Positions 39,899 to 48,569 of a stretch of 64,000 bases of DNA are shown here, piece after piece. Source of the stretch: Flavobacteriales bacterium. GTDB taxonomy: Bacteria; Bacteroidota; Bacteroidia; Flavobacteriales_F; PHOS-HE28. The translations under genes were made by a program, and so were the position numbers. Within the stretch, counting starts at the first letter, position 1, and each line of letters opens with the position of its first letter. The notes under the pieces are model-generated. The model was not told the origin of the DNA and ran no database searches. It was given only the letters and a program-made list of their open reading frames with translations. The stretch is taken from contig JADJOI010000003.1 of NCBI GenBank assembly GCA_016713875.1, forward strand, positions 2,232,001 to 2,296,000, written 5' to 3'.

Positions 39899-42299
39899 TC
39901 CGCGCACTGAGGCCGAGGCGGCGGGCCCGGATCCACACGGAAAGGGACACGAAACCGACCACCGTCACCGAACTGAGGGGCATCAGGATCGCGGCGATCA
40001 GGGGGGTGAGCTGACCGCTCACCGCGAAACTGACCCCGGTGATGTTGTAGCCCAGGGAGAGCAGCAGGCTGGCCCTCACGATCCGACGCGCGCTGCGTGC
40101 CAGTCGCAGGGCGCCAGGCAGGTCGCCGAAGGCCCGCACATCGAGGATCGCGTCGCTGGCCGGGGTGAGGGCGGCGCTGGTCTCGCTCACGGTGATGCCC
40201 ACGTCGCTCTGCCGCAAGGCTCCGGCATCGTTCAAGCCGTCGCCGACCATCATCACGCGCCGCCCCTTGGCCTGCAGGCCACGGACGAACACCGCTTTGC
40301 CGGCGGGTGAGCAGCCGGTGCGCACCTGATGCGGAGCGAAGACCCCGGCGATGTCCTGGTCCACGGACAGGTCTCCGGTGAGCAGGTAGGTGTCCGTGAG
40401 GCAGGCCGCAGCCGCCACAGTGCCGGCCATGCCGGTGCGGGGGCGTTTGCTGATCTCGAAATGCCCCAGATGGGCACCATCGACGGACACATGCACATGG
40501 GCGGCCCCGTGGGACCGTGGGCGTTCCTCCCCAGCGGCGAAGGTGGCCGAGCCGATCCGCACCACGTGGCCATCGACCTCGCCGCGGATGCCTGCACCGA
40601 CCTCCTCGGCCACCCCGGTCGCGGGGCCGGCCTGCCCACGGAGATGGTGGAACAGCACGGTACTGAGCGGATGCAGGCTGTTGTGGGCCAGGCTTCGAAC
40701 GCAGGCCAGGATCGCCGGGTCAGGCGCAGGACCGATGAACCTGACGGCGTGGGCCTCGCGCTCGGTGAGGGTGCCCGTCTTGTCGAACACGACGGTGTCC
40801 ACGGACGCGATCCGCTCCACCACTTCCGCATCGCGCAGGAAGAGACCGCGGCGGCCCAGCAAACGGATGGTGTGCCCATAGGTGAAGGGCATGCTCAGGG
40901 CCAGGGCGCACGGACAGGCCACGATGAGCACGGCGGTCACCACCGGCCACACCTGGGAGGTATCGCGCCCCCACCAGTAGAGACCGGCGCCCACGGCCAG
41001 CAGCACCACGGCCACGGTGAACCGCCGGGCCACCGCATCGATGAGCCGTGGCATACCAGGACGTTCGGCCCCTGCGGCGTGCTCCTCCCAGAGGCGCTTC
41101 AGATGGCTGTCCGCGAAGGCCCGTAGCACCTGCAACTCGATGGCGGCCCCGCGCTGGCGACCGCCCGCTTTCACCACATCCCCCACGGCACGACGCACGG
41201 GCAGTGGCTCGCCGGTGATGAAGCTGTTGTCGATGTGCCCCTCGCCCGCCAAGAGCACCGCATCCACGGGGACCAGCTCCTGGTCGCGCACCACGATGCG
41301 GTTCCCCGGTCGCAGGTCACCGACGGCCACGGGCTGCTCCGCATCACCGGTCCTGCGCAGCACCACCAAGGGAAGGAAGTCGTTAAGTCCCCGGTCGAAG
41401 CTCAAGGCGCCGTAGGTGTACGCCTGATACCATCGGCCCACGAGCAGGAAGAACAGCAGGCCGGCGAGCGAGTCGAAGTAACCCGGTCCGATGGCCATCA
41501 CCACGTCCCACACGCTGCGTGCGAACAGCGCGATGATGCCCAGCGCGATGGGCTGATCGATGTTCACCTGCCGCGTACGCAGCCCGGCCCAGGCCGAACG
41601 GAAATAGTCGGTGCTGCTGAAGAACACCACCGGCAGCGCGAACACCAGGCTCAGGAACTGGAACCCCCGCTTCAACTGATCGTCGCTCGCATCGGCGCCG
41701 AGGTATTCCGGGAAGCTGAAGAGCATGATGTTCCCGAACGCGAAGGCGGCGATGCCCAACCGGAGATACAGGAGCCGCGGGACCCCGGAGGCGCGTTCGC
41801 CCGGGGCGGTCTTCCCACGGCCGTCCAACGATGGACCGTAGCCCAGGCGGCGCAGCAGCTCCACCAGCCCCCGCAGGCTCAGCCGCTCTTCGCGGAACGT
41901 GACGGTGATCTCTTTGCTGGTGAAGCGGACGCGGGACCGGAGCACCGCCGCATCGATGCGTTGAAGGTGCTCCAGCAGCCAGATGCAGCTGCTGCAGTGC
42001 ATCTGGGGGATGTGGAACGTGACCCGGATGATGCCGTCCTCCCTGTACTCCACCAGCCGGTCGCGCACCTCGGGAAGGTCGAACAGCTCGGCCCGCATGG
42101 CCTGGCCTTCGTGCTCCACCTTCGCCCCGGGCCGCTCGCTGAGGGCGTAATAATCGCAAAGCCCGCTCTCCTGCAACAATCCGTAGACGGCATGGCAGCC
42201 CTGACAACAGAAGTCGTGGTCCTCCGCCCTCAGGTGATCGCCTCCACACACATCACCGCAGTGGTAACAGCGCACCACCTCCCCCACCTGCTGCGGCAT
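39894..42299 (-). CDS. ccoI: Cbb3-associated copper-transporting P-type ATPase (CcoI/FixI)
   Basis: The 801-residue pump has an N-terminal cysteine-rich metal-binding region (CYHCGDVC, CCQGCHAVY), a heavy-metal domain (MHCSSC), the membrane CPC motif, the phosphorylation site DKTGTLT, TGEPLPV, the HP motif in SLHPLS and GDGLNDAGAL. CcoI-type ATPases export copper for cbb3 oxidase assembly. It lies 79 bases before ccoS on the same strand. Confidence 0.95.
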   Translation of the reverse strand: MPQQVGEVVRCYHCGDVCGGDHLRAEDHDFCCQGCHAVYGLLQESGLCDYYALSERPGAKVEHEGQAMRAELFDLPEVRDRLVEYREDGIIRVTFHIPQMHCSSCIWLLEHLQRIDAAVLRSRVRFTSKEITVTFREERLSLRGLVELLRRLGYGPSLDGRGKTAPGERASGVPRLLYLRLGIAAFAFGNIMLFSFPEYLGADASDDQLKRGFQFLSLVFALPVVFFSSTDYFRSAWAGLRTRQVNIDQPIALGIIALFARSVWDVVMAIGPGYFDSLAGLLFFLLVGRWYQAYTYGALSFDRGLNDFLPLVVLRRTGDAEQPVAVGDLRPGNRIVVRDQELVPVDAVLLAGEGHIDNSFITGEPLPVRRAVGDVVKAGGRQRGAAIELQVLRAFADSHLKRLWEEHAAGAERPGMPRLIDAVARRFTVAVVLLAVGAGLYWWGRDTSQVWPVVTAVLIVACPCALALSMPFTYGHTIRLLGRRGLFLRDAEVVERIASVDTVVFDKTGTLTEREAHAVRFIGPAPDPAILACVRSLAHNSLHPLSTVLFHHLRGQAGPATGVAEEVGAGIRGEVDGHVVRIGSATFAAGEERPRSHGAAHVHVSVDGAHLGHFEISKRPRTGMAGTVAAAACLTDTYLLTGDLSVDQDIAGVFAPHQVRTGCSPAGKAVFVRGLQAKGRRVMMVGDGLNDAGALRQSDVGITVSETSAALTPASDAILDVRAFGDLPGALRLARSARRIVRASLLLSLGYNITGVSFAVSGQLTPLIAAILMPLSSVTVVGFVSLSVWIRARRLGLSARN

Positions 42300-42421
42300 G
42301 GCGCGAAGGTCGGACCGGGGTGGCGGCGCCGGACCTGACGAGCGTCATTCCACGTGGTCCGCACACGATCACCTGTGAACCCGAGCCCCGAGGAGCAAGG
42401 GCGGTCGTACCGGAGCTCGGG

Positions 42422-42429
42422 TACCTTTG
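42422..42429 (+). promoter_or_regulatory. -7 box of the methyltransferase gene
   Basis: TACCTTTG, an exact TAnnTTTG match, ends 13 bases before the ATG at 42443. Confidence 0.55.
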
Positions 42430-42442
42430 TGGTCCGGACCCC

Positions 42443-43231
42443 ATGGAACAGCACCTCCAGCGCATCGGCAGCTACCTGAACCACTTGGTCCATGCACGAG
42501 GTCCGCATGGCATCCATTCTCCGTTCGTGTACACACTGATCACCGAGGTGCTCAGGAACGACCATGAACGCCCGGAATTCGAAGACATCGAGCAACTGCG
42601 GGAGGAGCTGCTGTCGAGCGAGCGCACCATCGAGGTGAACGACCTCGGGGCGGGCTCACGCGTGCTCGACCAGCCCGTGCGCCACGTGGCCGACATGGCG
42701 CGCACGGCGATGAAGCCACCACGCCAGGCCCGTCTGCTGTTCCGACTGGCCCGCTACTTCGACCCCACCACGGTGCTGGAACTGGGCACCTCGTTCGGCC
42801 TAACCACGCTCTACCTCGGCCTCGGGGCGGAGAACGGCGAGGTGACGACGATCGAGGGCTGCCCGCGGACCTTCCAGATCGCCCAGCATCACGTCGAGCG
42901 GTCGGGCCTGCAGAACATCCGGCCGGTGCTCGGCGCGTTCAGGACGCGGCTCCCGGACGTCCTGCGCGGGATGGATCGGCTCGACCTGGTCTTCATCGAC
43001 GGTCATCACGAGAAGGCGGCCACGCTGGACCTGTTCGAGCGCTGCCTGACGAAGGCCCATCCCGGGTCGTTGTTCATCCTGGACGACATCCACTGGAGCC
43101 GCGGCATGGAGGAGGCCTGGGAGGTCGTGAAGGCCCATCCCCGGGTGACCGTGACCATCGACCTGTTCGACCTCGGGCTGGTCTTCTTCCGCACCGAACA
43201 AGCCCCCCAGCATTTCCGTTCCCGCTACTGA
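42443..43231 (+). CDS. Class I SAM-dependent methyltransferase (O-methyltransferase-like)
   Basis: The 262-residue protein has a SAM-binding motif TVLELGTSFGLTTLYLG, then VTTIEGCPRTFQIAQHHVER and LDLVFIDGHHEKAATLDLFE, as in small-molecule O-methyltransferases. About 90 residues precede the Rossmann core. The ATG at 42443 follows the promoter box. The substrate is unknown. The cobalamin adenosyltransferase follows after 51 bases. Confidence 0.85.
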   Translation: MEQHLQRIGSYLNHLVHARGPHGIHSPFVYTLITEVLRNDHERPEFEDIEQLREELLSSERTIEVNDLGAGSRVLDQPVRHVADMARTAMKPPRQARLLFRLARYFDPTTVLELGTSFGLTTLYLGLGAENGEVTTIEGCPRTFQIAQHHVERSGLQNIRPVLGAFRTRLPDVLRGMDRLDLVFIDGHHEKAATLDLFERCLTKAHPGSLFILDDIHWSRGMEEAWEVVKAHPRVTVTIDLFDLGLVFFRTEQAPQHFRSRY

Positions 43232-43282
43232 CCGCACGCGTCCGGCCTTCCGGCGCTCCACACGAACAGAACGCCATCGCTC

Positions 43283-43834
43283 ATGAAGATCTACACGCGC
43301 ACCGGGGACAAAGGCGAGACCGGGCTGTTGGGCGGGGAGCGCGTGGCCAAGTACGACGGGCGCATCGAGGCGTACGGCACGGTGGACGAACTGAACAGCC
43401 ACCTCGGCCTGCTGCGCGACCAGGCCCCCGAAGAGCACAGGGCGTTGCTCGAGCGCATCCAGGACACCCTCTTCGCGCTGGGATCGCGCCTGGCCTGCGC
43501 GTCGGATGGGGACGCCGAGCGGTTCAAGCTCCCCCACCTGACCGATGCCCAGGTGAAGGCCTTGGAGGAAGCCATGGATTCGATGGACCGCGAACTGCCA
43601 CCGATGCGGCACTTCATCCTGCCGGGCGGCCACCCCTGCGTGTCGCAGGCCCACATCTGCCGCACGGTATGCCGCCGGGCCGAACGACGGGTGGTGGAGC
43701 TCGCGACGGCGGCCCCGATCCCTCTCGTGATGGTGGAGTACCTGAACCGGCTCAGCGATCTGCTGTTCGTCCTCGCCCGGCACATCGGCATGCGGCTGAA
43801 CGTGGTGGAAACCCCGTGGAAGCCGCGCGGCTGA
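43283..43834 (+). CDS. Cob(I)alamin adenosyltransferase, PduO type
   Basis: The 183-residue protein transfers the adenosyl group of ATP to cob(I)alamin. Family motifs are intact: the ATP-binding N-terminus MKIYTRTGDKGETGLLGGER, YGTVDELNSHLG, FILPGG, the arginine-rich RTVCRRAERRV and YLNRLSDLLFVLAR. A B12-dependent enzyme or photoreceptor elsewhere in the genome is implied. Confidence 0.94.
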   Translation: MKIYTRTGDKGETGLLGGERVAKYDGRIEAYGTVDELNSHLGLLRDQAPEEHRALLERIQDTLFALGSRLACASDGDAERFKLPHLTDAQVKALEEAMDSMDRELPPMRHFILPGGHPCVSQAHICRTVCRRAERRVVELATAAPIPLVMVEYLNRLSDLLFVLARHIGMRLNVVETPWKPRG

Positions 43835-43908
43835 AGGGCTGAGGCCGGGGATCACCGCAGGCGTGCCGGGCGGTTGAAAACTACCCGGTCGCGGGTGGGG
43901 CATCCGGT

Positions 43909-43916
43909 TATATTTG
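43909..43916 (+). promoter_or_regulatory. -7 box of the DUF2795 gene
   Basis: TATATTTG is an exact consensus match ending 34 bases before the ATG at 43951. Confidence 0.55.
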
Positions 43917-43950
43917 CGCCCGTTTTACCGGAACGAGCAACCCGCGCCCG

Positions 43951-44172
43951 ATGTATTGGACACTGGAACTGGCCTCCTACCTGGAGGATGCGCCCTGGCC
44001 CGCCACCAAGGATGAGCTCATCGATTTCGCGATGCGCACAGGGGCACCCCTCGAAGTGGTGGAGAACCTGCAGGCCATTGAGGACGATGAGGAGGTGTTC
44101 GAGAGCATCGAGGACATCTGGCCGGACTATCCCTCGAAGGAGGATTTCTTCTTCAACGAGGACGAGTACTGA
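43951..44172 (+). CDS. DUF2795 small acidic protein
   Basis: The 73-residue protein (LASYLEDAPWPATKDELIDF, EDIWPDYPSKEDFFF) matches the conserved DUF2795 pattern found across Bacteroidota. It is very acidic and soluble and has no known activity. It has its own promoter and terminator, so it is monocistronic and probably well expressed. Confidence 0.85.
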   Translation: MYWTLELASYLEDAPWPATKDELIDFAMRTGAPLEVVENLQAIEDDEEVFESIEDIWPDYPSKEDFFFNEDEY

Positions 44173-44192
44173 GCGGACCACCCCCGCCTGAG

Positions 44193-44222
44193 GACCCCCG
44201 GAGCACCCGGGGGTCTTTCGTT
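44193..44222 (+). terminator. Intrinsic terminator after the DUF2795 gene
   Basis: GACCCCCGG, a five-base loop and CCGGGGGTC form a 9-bp stem followed by TTTCGTTGT. Confidence 0.75.
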
Positions 44223-44283
44223 GTCGGCTGCCAGATCGGCGTGGTACGCCCGACGGCATGGTCCGTGCTCGCCGCATCACCCC

Positions 44284-44291
44284 TAACTTCG
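44284..44291 (+). promoter_or_regulatory. -7-like box of secA
   Basis: TAACTTCG, the TTCG variant of the -7 consensus, ends 56 bases before the secA ATG. Confidence 0.35.
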
Positions 44292-44347
44292 CGCGCTTCC
44301 GCCCGGCCCCCCGGGTCCGAAAGGCGGTCCCATCCCTGCATCGAGCC

Positions 44348-47300
44348 ATGATCGGAGCCTTCAACAAAGCCATCAAGTCCATTTTCGGTGATAAGGCCAC
44401 GCGCGACCTCAAGGAGGTGGCCCCGCTGGTCGAGCAGGTGAAAGCCCGCTACGCTGAGCTTGCGACGCTGGACCATGACGGGCTTCGCGCACGTACGAAC
44501 GCCCTGCGCGAACGCATCCGCGATCGGATCAAGGAGGATCAGCAACAGGCCGATGCACTGCGGGCGGAGATCGATGCCGAACCGGGCATGGACATCCACG
44601 CGCGTGAGGAGCGCTACCAGCGCATCGACAAGCTGGAGGCTTCCATGGTGGCCGCCATCGAGGAAGTGCTCGCCGAGATCCTGCCCGAGGCGTTCGCCAT
44701 CGTGAAGGACACCGCGCGCCGCTTCAAGGAGAACCAGGAGCTTCGGGTGACGGCCACCGCGATGGACCGCGAGCTCGCCGCCGTGAAGGACGGGGTGCGC
44801 ATCGAGGGCGACCAGGCCATCTGGCGGAACAGCTGGACGGCCGCGGGCGCCACCATCACCTGGGACATGGTGCACTACGACGTGCAGTTGATCGGCGGCA
44901 CCGCTCTGCACAAGGGGCGCATCGCGGAGATGGGCACCGGCGAGGGCAAGACCCTGGTGGCCACGCTGCCGGTCTTCCTCAACGCCCTGGCCGGACGCGG
45001 AGTCCACGTGGTCACCGTCAACGACTACTTGAGCAAGCGTGACAGCGAGTGGATGGGGCCGATCTACGAGTTCCATGGGTTAAGCGTGGACTGCATCGAC
45101 AAGCACCAGCCCAACAGCGCCGAGCGCCGCAAGGCCTACCTGGCCGATATCACCTTCGGCACCAACAACGAGTTCGGTTTCGACTACCTGCGAGACAACA
45201 TGGCCCATGCGCCCAGTGCGCAGGTGCAGCGCAAGCACCATTTCGCCATCGTGGACGAGGTGGACAGCGTGCTCATCGACGATGCCCGGACACCGCTCAT
45301 CATCAGCGGCCCCACGCCCAAAGGCGAGGTGCATCAGTTCGATGAGTACAAGCCCCGCGTGGAGCGCCTCTACGCGGCGCAGAAGCAGCTGGTGACCAAA
45401 CTGCTCGCCGAGGCCAAGGAGCTGCTGAAGGGGCTGGGCGAGGGCAGCGTGAACAAGGAGGCCCAGGAACGAGGCGGCATGGCCTTGCTGCGGGCGCACC
45501 GCGGCCTGCCGAAGAACTCGGCCCTGATCAAGTTCCTCAGCGAGCCCGGCGTCCGGGCCCTTCTTCAGCGCACCGAGAACCACTACCTGCAGGACCAGGC
45601 GAAGGAGATGCCGAAGGTGGACCAGGAGCTCTACTTCGTCATCGAGGAGAAGCACAACCAGATCGAGCTCACCGAGAAGGGCGTGGACCTGATCAGTGGC
45701 GATGTGCAGGACGCCCACTTCTTCATCCTGCCCGACGTGGGCGCCACCATCGCGGAGATCGAACGAAGCGGCGCCGCCCTGGAGGAGAAGGCCCGGCGGA
45801 AGGACGATCTGCTGCGGGAGTTCGGCATCAAGAGCGAACGCATCCACACGGTGAACCAGCTGATCCGCGCCTACGCCCTGTTCGAGAAGGACGTGGAGTA
45901 CGTGGTGATGGACGGCAAGGTGAAGATCGTGGACGAACAGACCGGCCGCATCATGGAGGGCCGCCGCTACAGCGATGGACTTCACCAGGCCATCGAGAGC
46001 AAGGAGAAGGTGAAGGTGGAGGCCGCCACGCAGACCTACGCCACCATCACCCTGCAGAACTACTTCCGCATGTACCACAAGCTGGCCGGGATGACCGGTA
46101 CGGCCGAAACGGAGGCGCAGGAGTTCTGGGACATCTACAAGCTCGACGTGATGGTGATCCCCACCAACCGCCCCGTGGTCCGCAAGGACAACGAGGACAT
46201 GGTGTTCAAGACCAAGCGCGAGAAGTACACGGCGGTGATCGACGAGATCGTGAAGCTGCAGAGCGAGGGGCGGCCCGTGCTGGTGGGCACCACCAGCGTG
46301 GAGGTGAGCGAACTGATGAGCAAGATGCTCACCATGCGGGGCATCAAGCACAACGTGCTCAATGCCAAACAGCACGCCCGCGAGGCCGAGATCGTGGCGC
46401 ACGCGGGCCTGCCGGGCACCGTGACGATCGCCACCAACATGGCGGGCCGCGGCACGGACATCAAGCTCGGCCCCGGCGTGAAGGAGGCCGGCGGTCTGGC
46501 CATCATCGGCACGGAGAAGCACGAGAGCCGAAGGGTGGACCGCCAGCTGCGCGGCCGCAGCGGCCGCCAGGGCGACCCGGGATCATCCCAGTTCTACATC
46601 AGCCTGGAGGATGACCTCATGCGCCTGTTCGGCAGCGAGCGCATCGCCAAGCTGATGGACACCCTGGGCCTCAAGGAGGGCGAGGTGATCCAGCACGCGA
46701 TGGTGACACGCAGCATCGAGCGTGCCCAGAAGAAGGTGGAGGAGAACAACTTCGGCATCCGCAAGCGGCTGCTGGAGTACGATGACGTGATGAACAGCCA
46801 GCGCACGGTGATCTACAAGCGCCGCAACCATGCGCTCTTCGGCGAACGCCTCAAGCTGGACATCCTGAACATGTTCCACGACGTGGCCCAGGGCATCGTG
46901 GACCAATACCATGAGGCCGGTGATCACGAGGGGTTCCAACTGGAGCTCTTCCGGCGTCTGCACTGCGAAAGTCCCGTGCAGACCGAAGCCTTCCGGAAGG
47001 CCGACCGCGACACCCTGGTGGACCAGGTGATGGAAGCGGCGCTGGCCGCCTACGGCCGGCGCACCAACGAGCTCGCCCGCCAGGCGCTGCCGGTGATCAG
47101 CGATGTGTTCCTCAACCAGGGCGCGCAGTACGAGAACATCGTGGTGCCGATCACGGACGGCATCAAGACCATGCAGGTGGTGGCCAACCTGGAACGGTGC
47201 TACCGGTCCGAGGGTCGGGAGCTTTCGGCCAGCGTGGAGAAGTACATCACCCTGGCGGTGATCGACCACGAATGGAAGGAGCACCTGCGGGAGATGGACG

Positions 47301-47722
47301 ACCTGCGCCGCAACGTGCAGAACGCGAGCCTCGAACAGAAGGACCCGCTGCTCATCTACAAGCTGGAGAGCTTCAACCTGTTCAAGGACATGGTGGAGCG
47401 CATCAACGGCGACGTCATCGGCTTCCTCAGCGGAGCGGGTCTGCCCACCGCACAGCCCAACGTGCAACAGGCCCAGGCCCCCCGCCCTCCACAGCAGCGC
47501 TTGCAGACCAGCCGCACGGACGTGCCCAGCTATGCCGGCAGCAGCAGCAGCGCCGCGCCAAGGAACGCCCCGCCCCCGCAACGCGTCGCACCGCCACCAG
47601 CGCAGGCCGGACCGCCGCGCCCGGTGCAGCCCGTTCGCGTGGAGAAGAAGGTGGGACGCAACGACCCCTGCCCCTGCGGAAGTGGCAAGAAGTTCAAGAA
47701 GTGCCACGGCAAGGAGGCCTGA
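44348..47722 (+). CDS. secA: Preprotein translocase ATPase SecA
   Basis: SecA drives proteins through SecYEG. The 1124-residue protein is long because of N-terminal and internal insertions usual in Bacteroidota. It has Walker A MGTGEGKT (about residues 195-202), the DEAD-like VDEVDS, TNNEFGFDYLRDNM, TNMAGRGTDI, QLRGRSGRQGDPG and a Pro/Ala-rich C-terminal linker ending in the zinc finger CPCGSGKKFKKCH. The ATG at 44348 (MIGAFNKAIKSIFGDK) is the family start. Confidence 0.97.
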   Translation: MIGAFNKAIKSIFGDKATRDLKEVAPLVEQVKARYAELATLDHDGLRARTNALRERIRDRIKEDQQQADALRAEIDAEPGMDIHAREERYQRIDKLEASMVAAIEEVLAEILPEAFAIVKDTARRFKENQELRVTATAMDRELAAVKDGVRIEGDQAIWRNSWTAAGATITWDMVHYDVQLIGGTALHKGRIAEMGTGEGKTLVATLPVFLNALAGRGVHVVTVNDYLSKRDSEWMGPIYEFHGLSVDCIDKHQPNSAERRKAYLADITFGTNNEFGFDYLRDNMAHAPSAQVQRKHHFAIVDEVDSVLIDDARTPLIISGPTPKGEVHQFDEYKPRVERLYAAQKQLVTKLLAEAKELLKGLGEGSVNKEAQERGGMALLRAHRGLPKNSALIKFLSEPGVRALLQRTENHYLQDQAKEMPKVDQELYFVIEEKHNQIELTEKGVDLISGDVQDAHFFILPDVGATIAEIERSGAALEEKARRKDDLLREFGIKSERIHTVNQLIRAYALFEKDVEYVVMDGKVKIVDEQTGRIMEGRRYSDGLHQAIESKEKVKVEAATQTYATITLQNYFRMYHKLAGMTGTAETEAQEFWDIYKLDVMVIPTNRPVVRKDNEDMVFKTKREKYTAVIDEIVKLQSEGRPVLVGTTSVEVSELMSKMLTMRGIKHNVLNAKQHAREAEIVAHAGLPGTVTIATNMAGRGTDIKLGPGVKEAGGLAIIGTEKHESRRVDRQLRGRSGRQGDPGSSQFYISLEDDLMRLFGSERIAKLMDTLGLKEGEVIQHAMVTRSIERAQKKVEENNFGIRKRLLEYDDVMNSQRTVIYKRRNHALFGERLKLDILNMFHDVAQGIVDQYHEAGDHEGFQLELFRRLHCESPVQTEAFRKADRDTLVDQVMEAALAAYGRRTNELARQALPVISDVFLNQGAQYENIVVPITDGIKTMQVVANLERCYRSEGRELSASVEKYITLAVIDHEWKEHLREMDDLRRNVQNASLEQKDPLLIYKLESFNLFKDMVERINGDVIGFLSGAGLPTAQPNVQQAQAPRPPQQRLQTSRTDVPSYAGSSSSAAPRNAPPPQRVAPPPAQAGPPRPVQPVRVEKKVGRNDPCPCGSGKKFKKCHGKEA

Positions 47723-47743
47723 CCGCAGCCCCCTGAACGCGGC

Positions 47744-47770
47744 GAAGGCCCCGGGGATCCCGAGGCCTTC
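47744..47770. terminator. Bidirectional terminator-like hairpin between secA and the TonB-like gene
   Basis: GAAGGCC and GGCCTTC flank a GC-rich core that can also pair. It lies between two convergent genes. The T-run is poor, so confidence is limited. Confidence 0.45.
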
Positions 47771-47796
47771 CACCTATGGTATGGCGTCTGGTTCGT

Positions 47797-48537
47797 TCAG
47801 AATTCCACGGGCAGTTGCATCTGCACCCGCACGGGTCGACCCTTCTCACGGCCGGGGTCCCAGGCCGGCGTGGACCTCAGGGCGTCCACGACCTTCTCAT
47901 CCATGATGGGGTCCTCCCCCTTCACCACCTTCACCTCGGACAATTCCCCGTTCTTCTCCACGATGAAGCTGGCCGTAACTTGCGTCTTCACGCGCTGCCC
48001 ATCCTCTCCGACGACCTTTGACCGGATGTAGCGTACCAGTTCCTTGTCCCCTCCGGGATAGCGGGGCATCGTTTGGGCGCGGGTGTACACGATATCGGCC
48101 AAGGGTTCGGGGTCGTACACCTTCTCGGCCAGGGGCCGGCCCCATCCGTCGAATCGTTGCCATACACCGGCTTTGAGCCCCTCGGCGTAGTCGCCGGAGC
48201 TTTCCACCTTTCCGTTGGCGTGGTAGAACGTGAAATGCCCGTGCTCGACCGTGAGCTGCTCGTCGAGGTAGCGGCCCTCGGCCTTCAACTTGCCGTCCAT
48301 CGAATAGGTGCGGCCGATGAAGTGCTGGCCCTCCATCCCTTCCCAGATGCGGTAGAACGTGGCCTTTCGGCCGGTGGTGCGTTCCAGGTGCTCGTTCAAG
48401 AAGATGCGCTCCGGGTCCTGCGCGGCCGCGCCCGTCAAGGACAGCAGCAAGGCCGCGATGGTGGCGGAGGACAAGGAAAGCAGCGTGGTGCGCACGGCGG
48501 TGAGGTTGATGCCCGGACGTTCCGGACGTTCCCTCAT
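47797..48537 (-). CDS. MORN-like / TonB C-terminal domain protein
   Basis: The 246-residue protein has an N-terminal signal or anchor (LLSLSSATIAALLLSL), MORN-type strands (GRTYSMDGKLKAEGRYLDEQ, FYHANGKVESSGDYAEGLKA) and a C-terminal TonB-like domain (QVTASFIVEKNGELSEVKVV). Such hybrids are common in Bacteroidota and probably act at the periplasmic face of the envelope. The ATG at 48537 is preferred to a GTG three codons upstream. No receptor gene is adjacent. Confidence 0.82.
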   Translation of the reverse strand: MRERPERPGINLTAVRTTLLSLSSATIAALLLSLTGAAAQDPERIFLNEHLERTTGRKATFYRIWEGMEGQHFIGRTYSMDGKLKAEGRYLDEQLTVEHGHFTFYHANGKVESSGDYAEGLKAGVWQRFDGWGRPLAEKVYDPEPLADIVYTRAQTMPRYPGGDKELVRYIRSKVVGEDGQRVKTQVTASFIVEKNGELSEVKVVKGEDPIMDEKVVDALRSTPAWDPGREKGRPVRVQMQLPVEF

Positions 48538-48569
48538 ACGCGCCACCGGCGCCAGGGTTACGCCGGGCG

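Noticed and set aside
44258..44347. Extended N-terminus of SecA from an upstream ATG
   Set aside because: The extension is Arg/Pro-rich without similarity to SecA and crosses the likely promoter; the family starts at the ATG at 44348.
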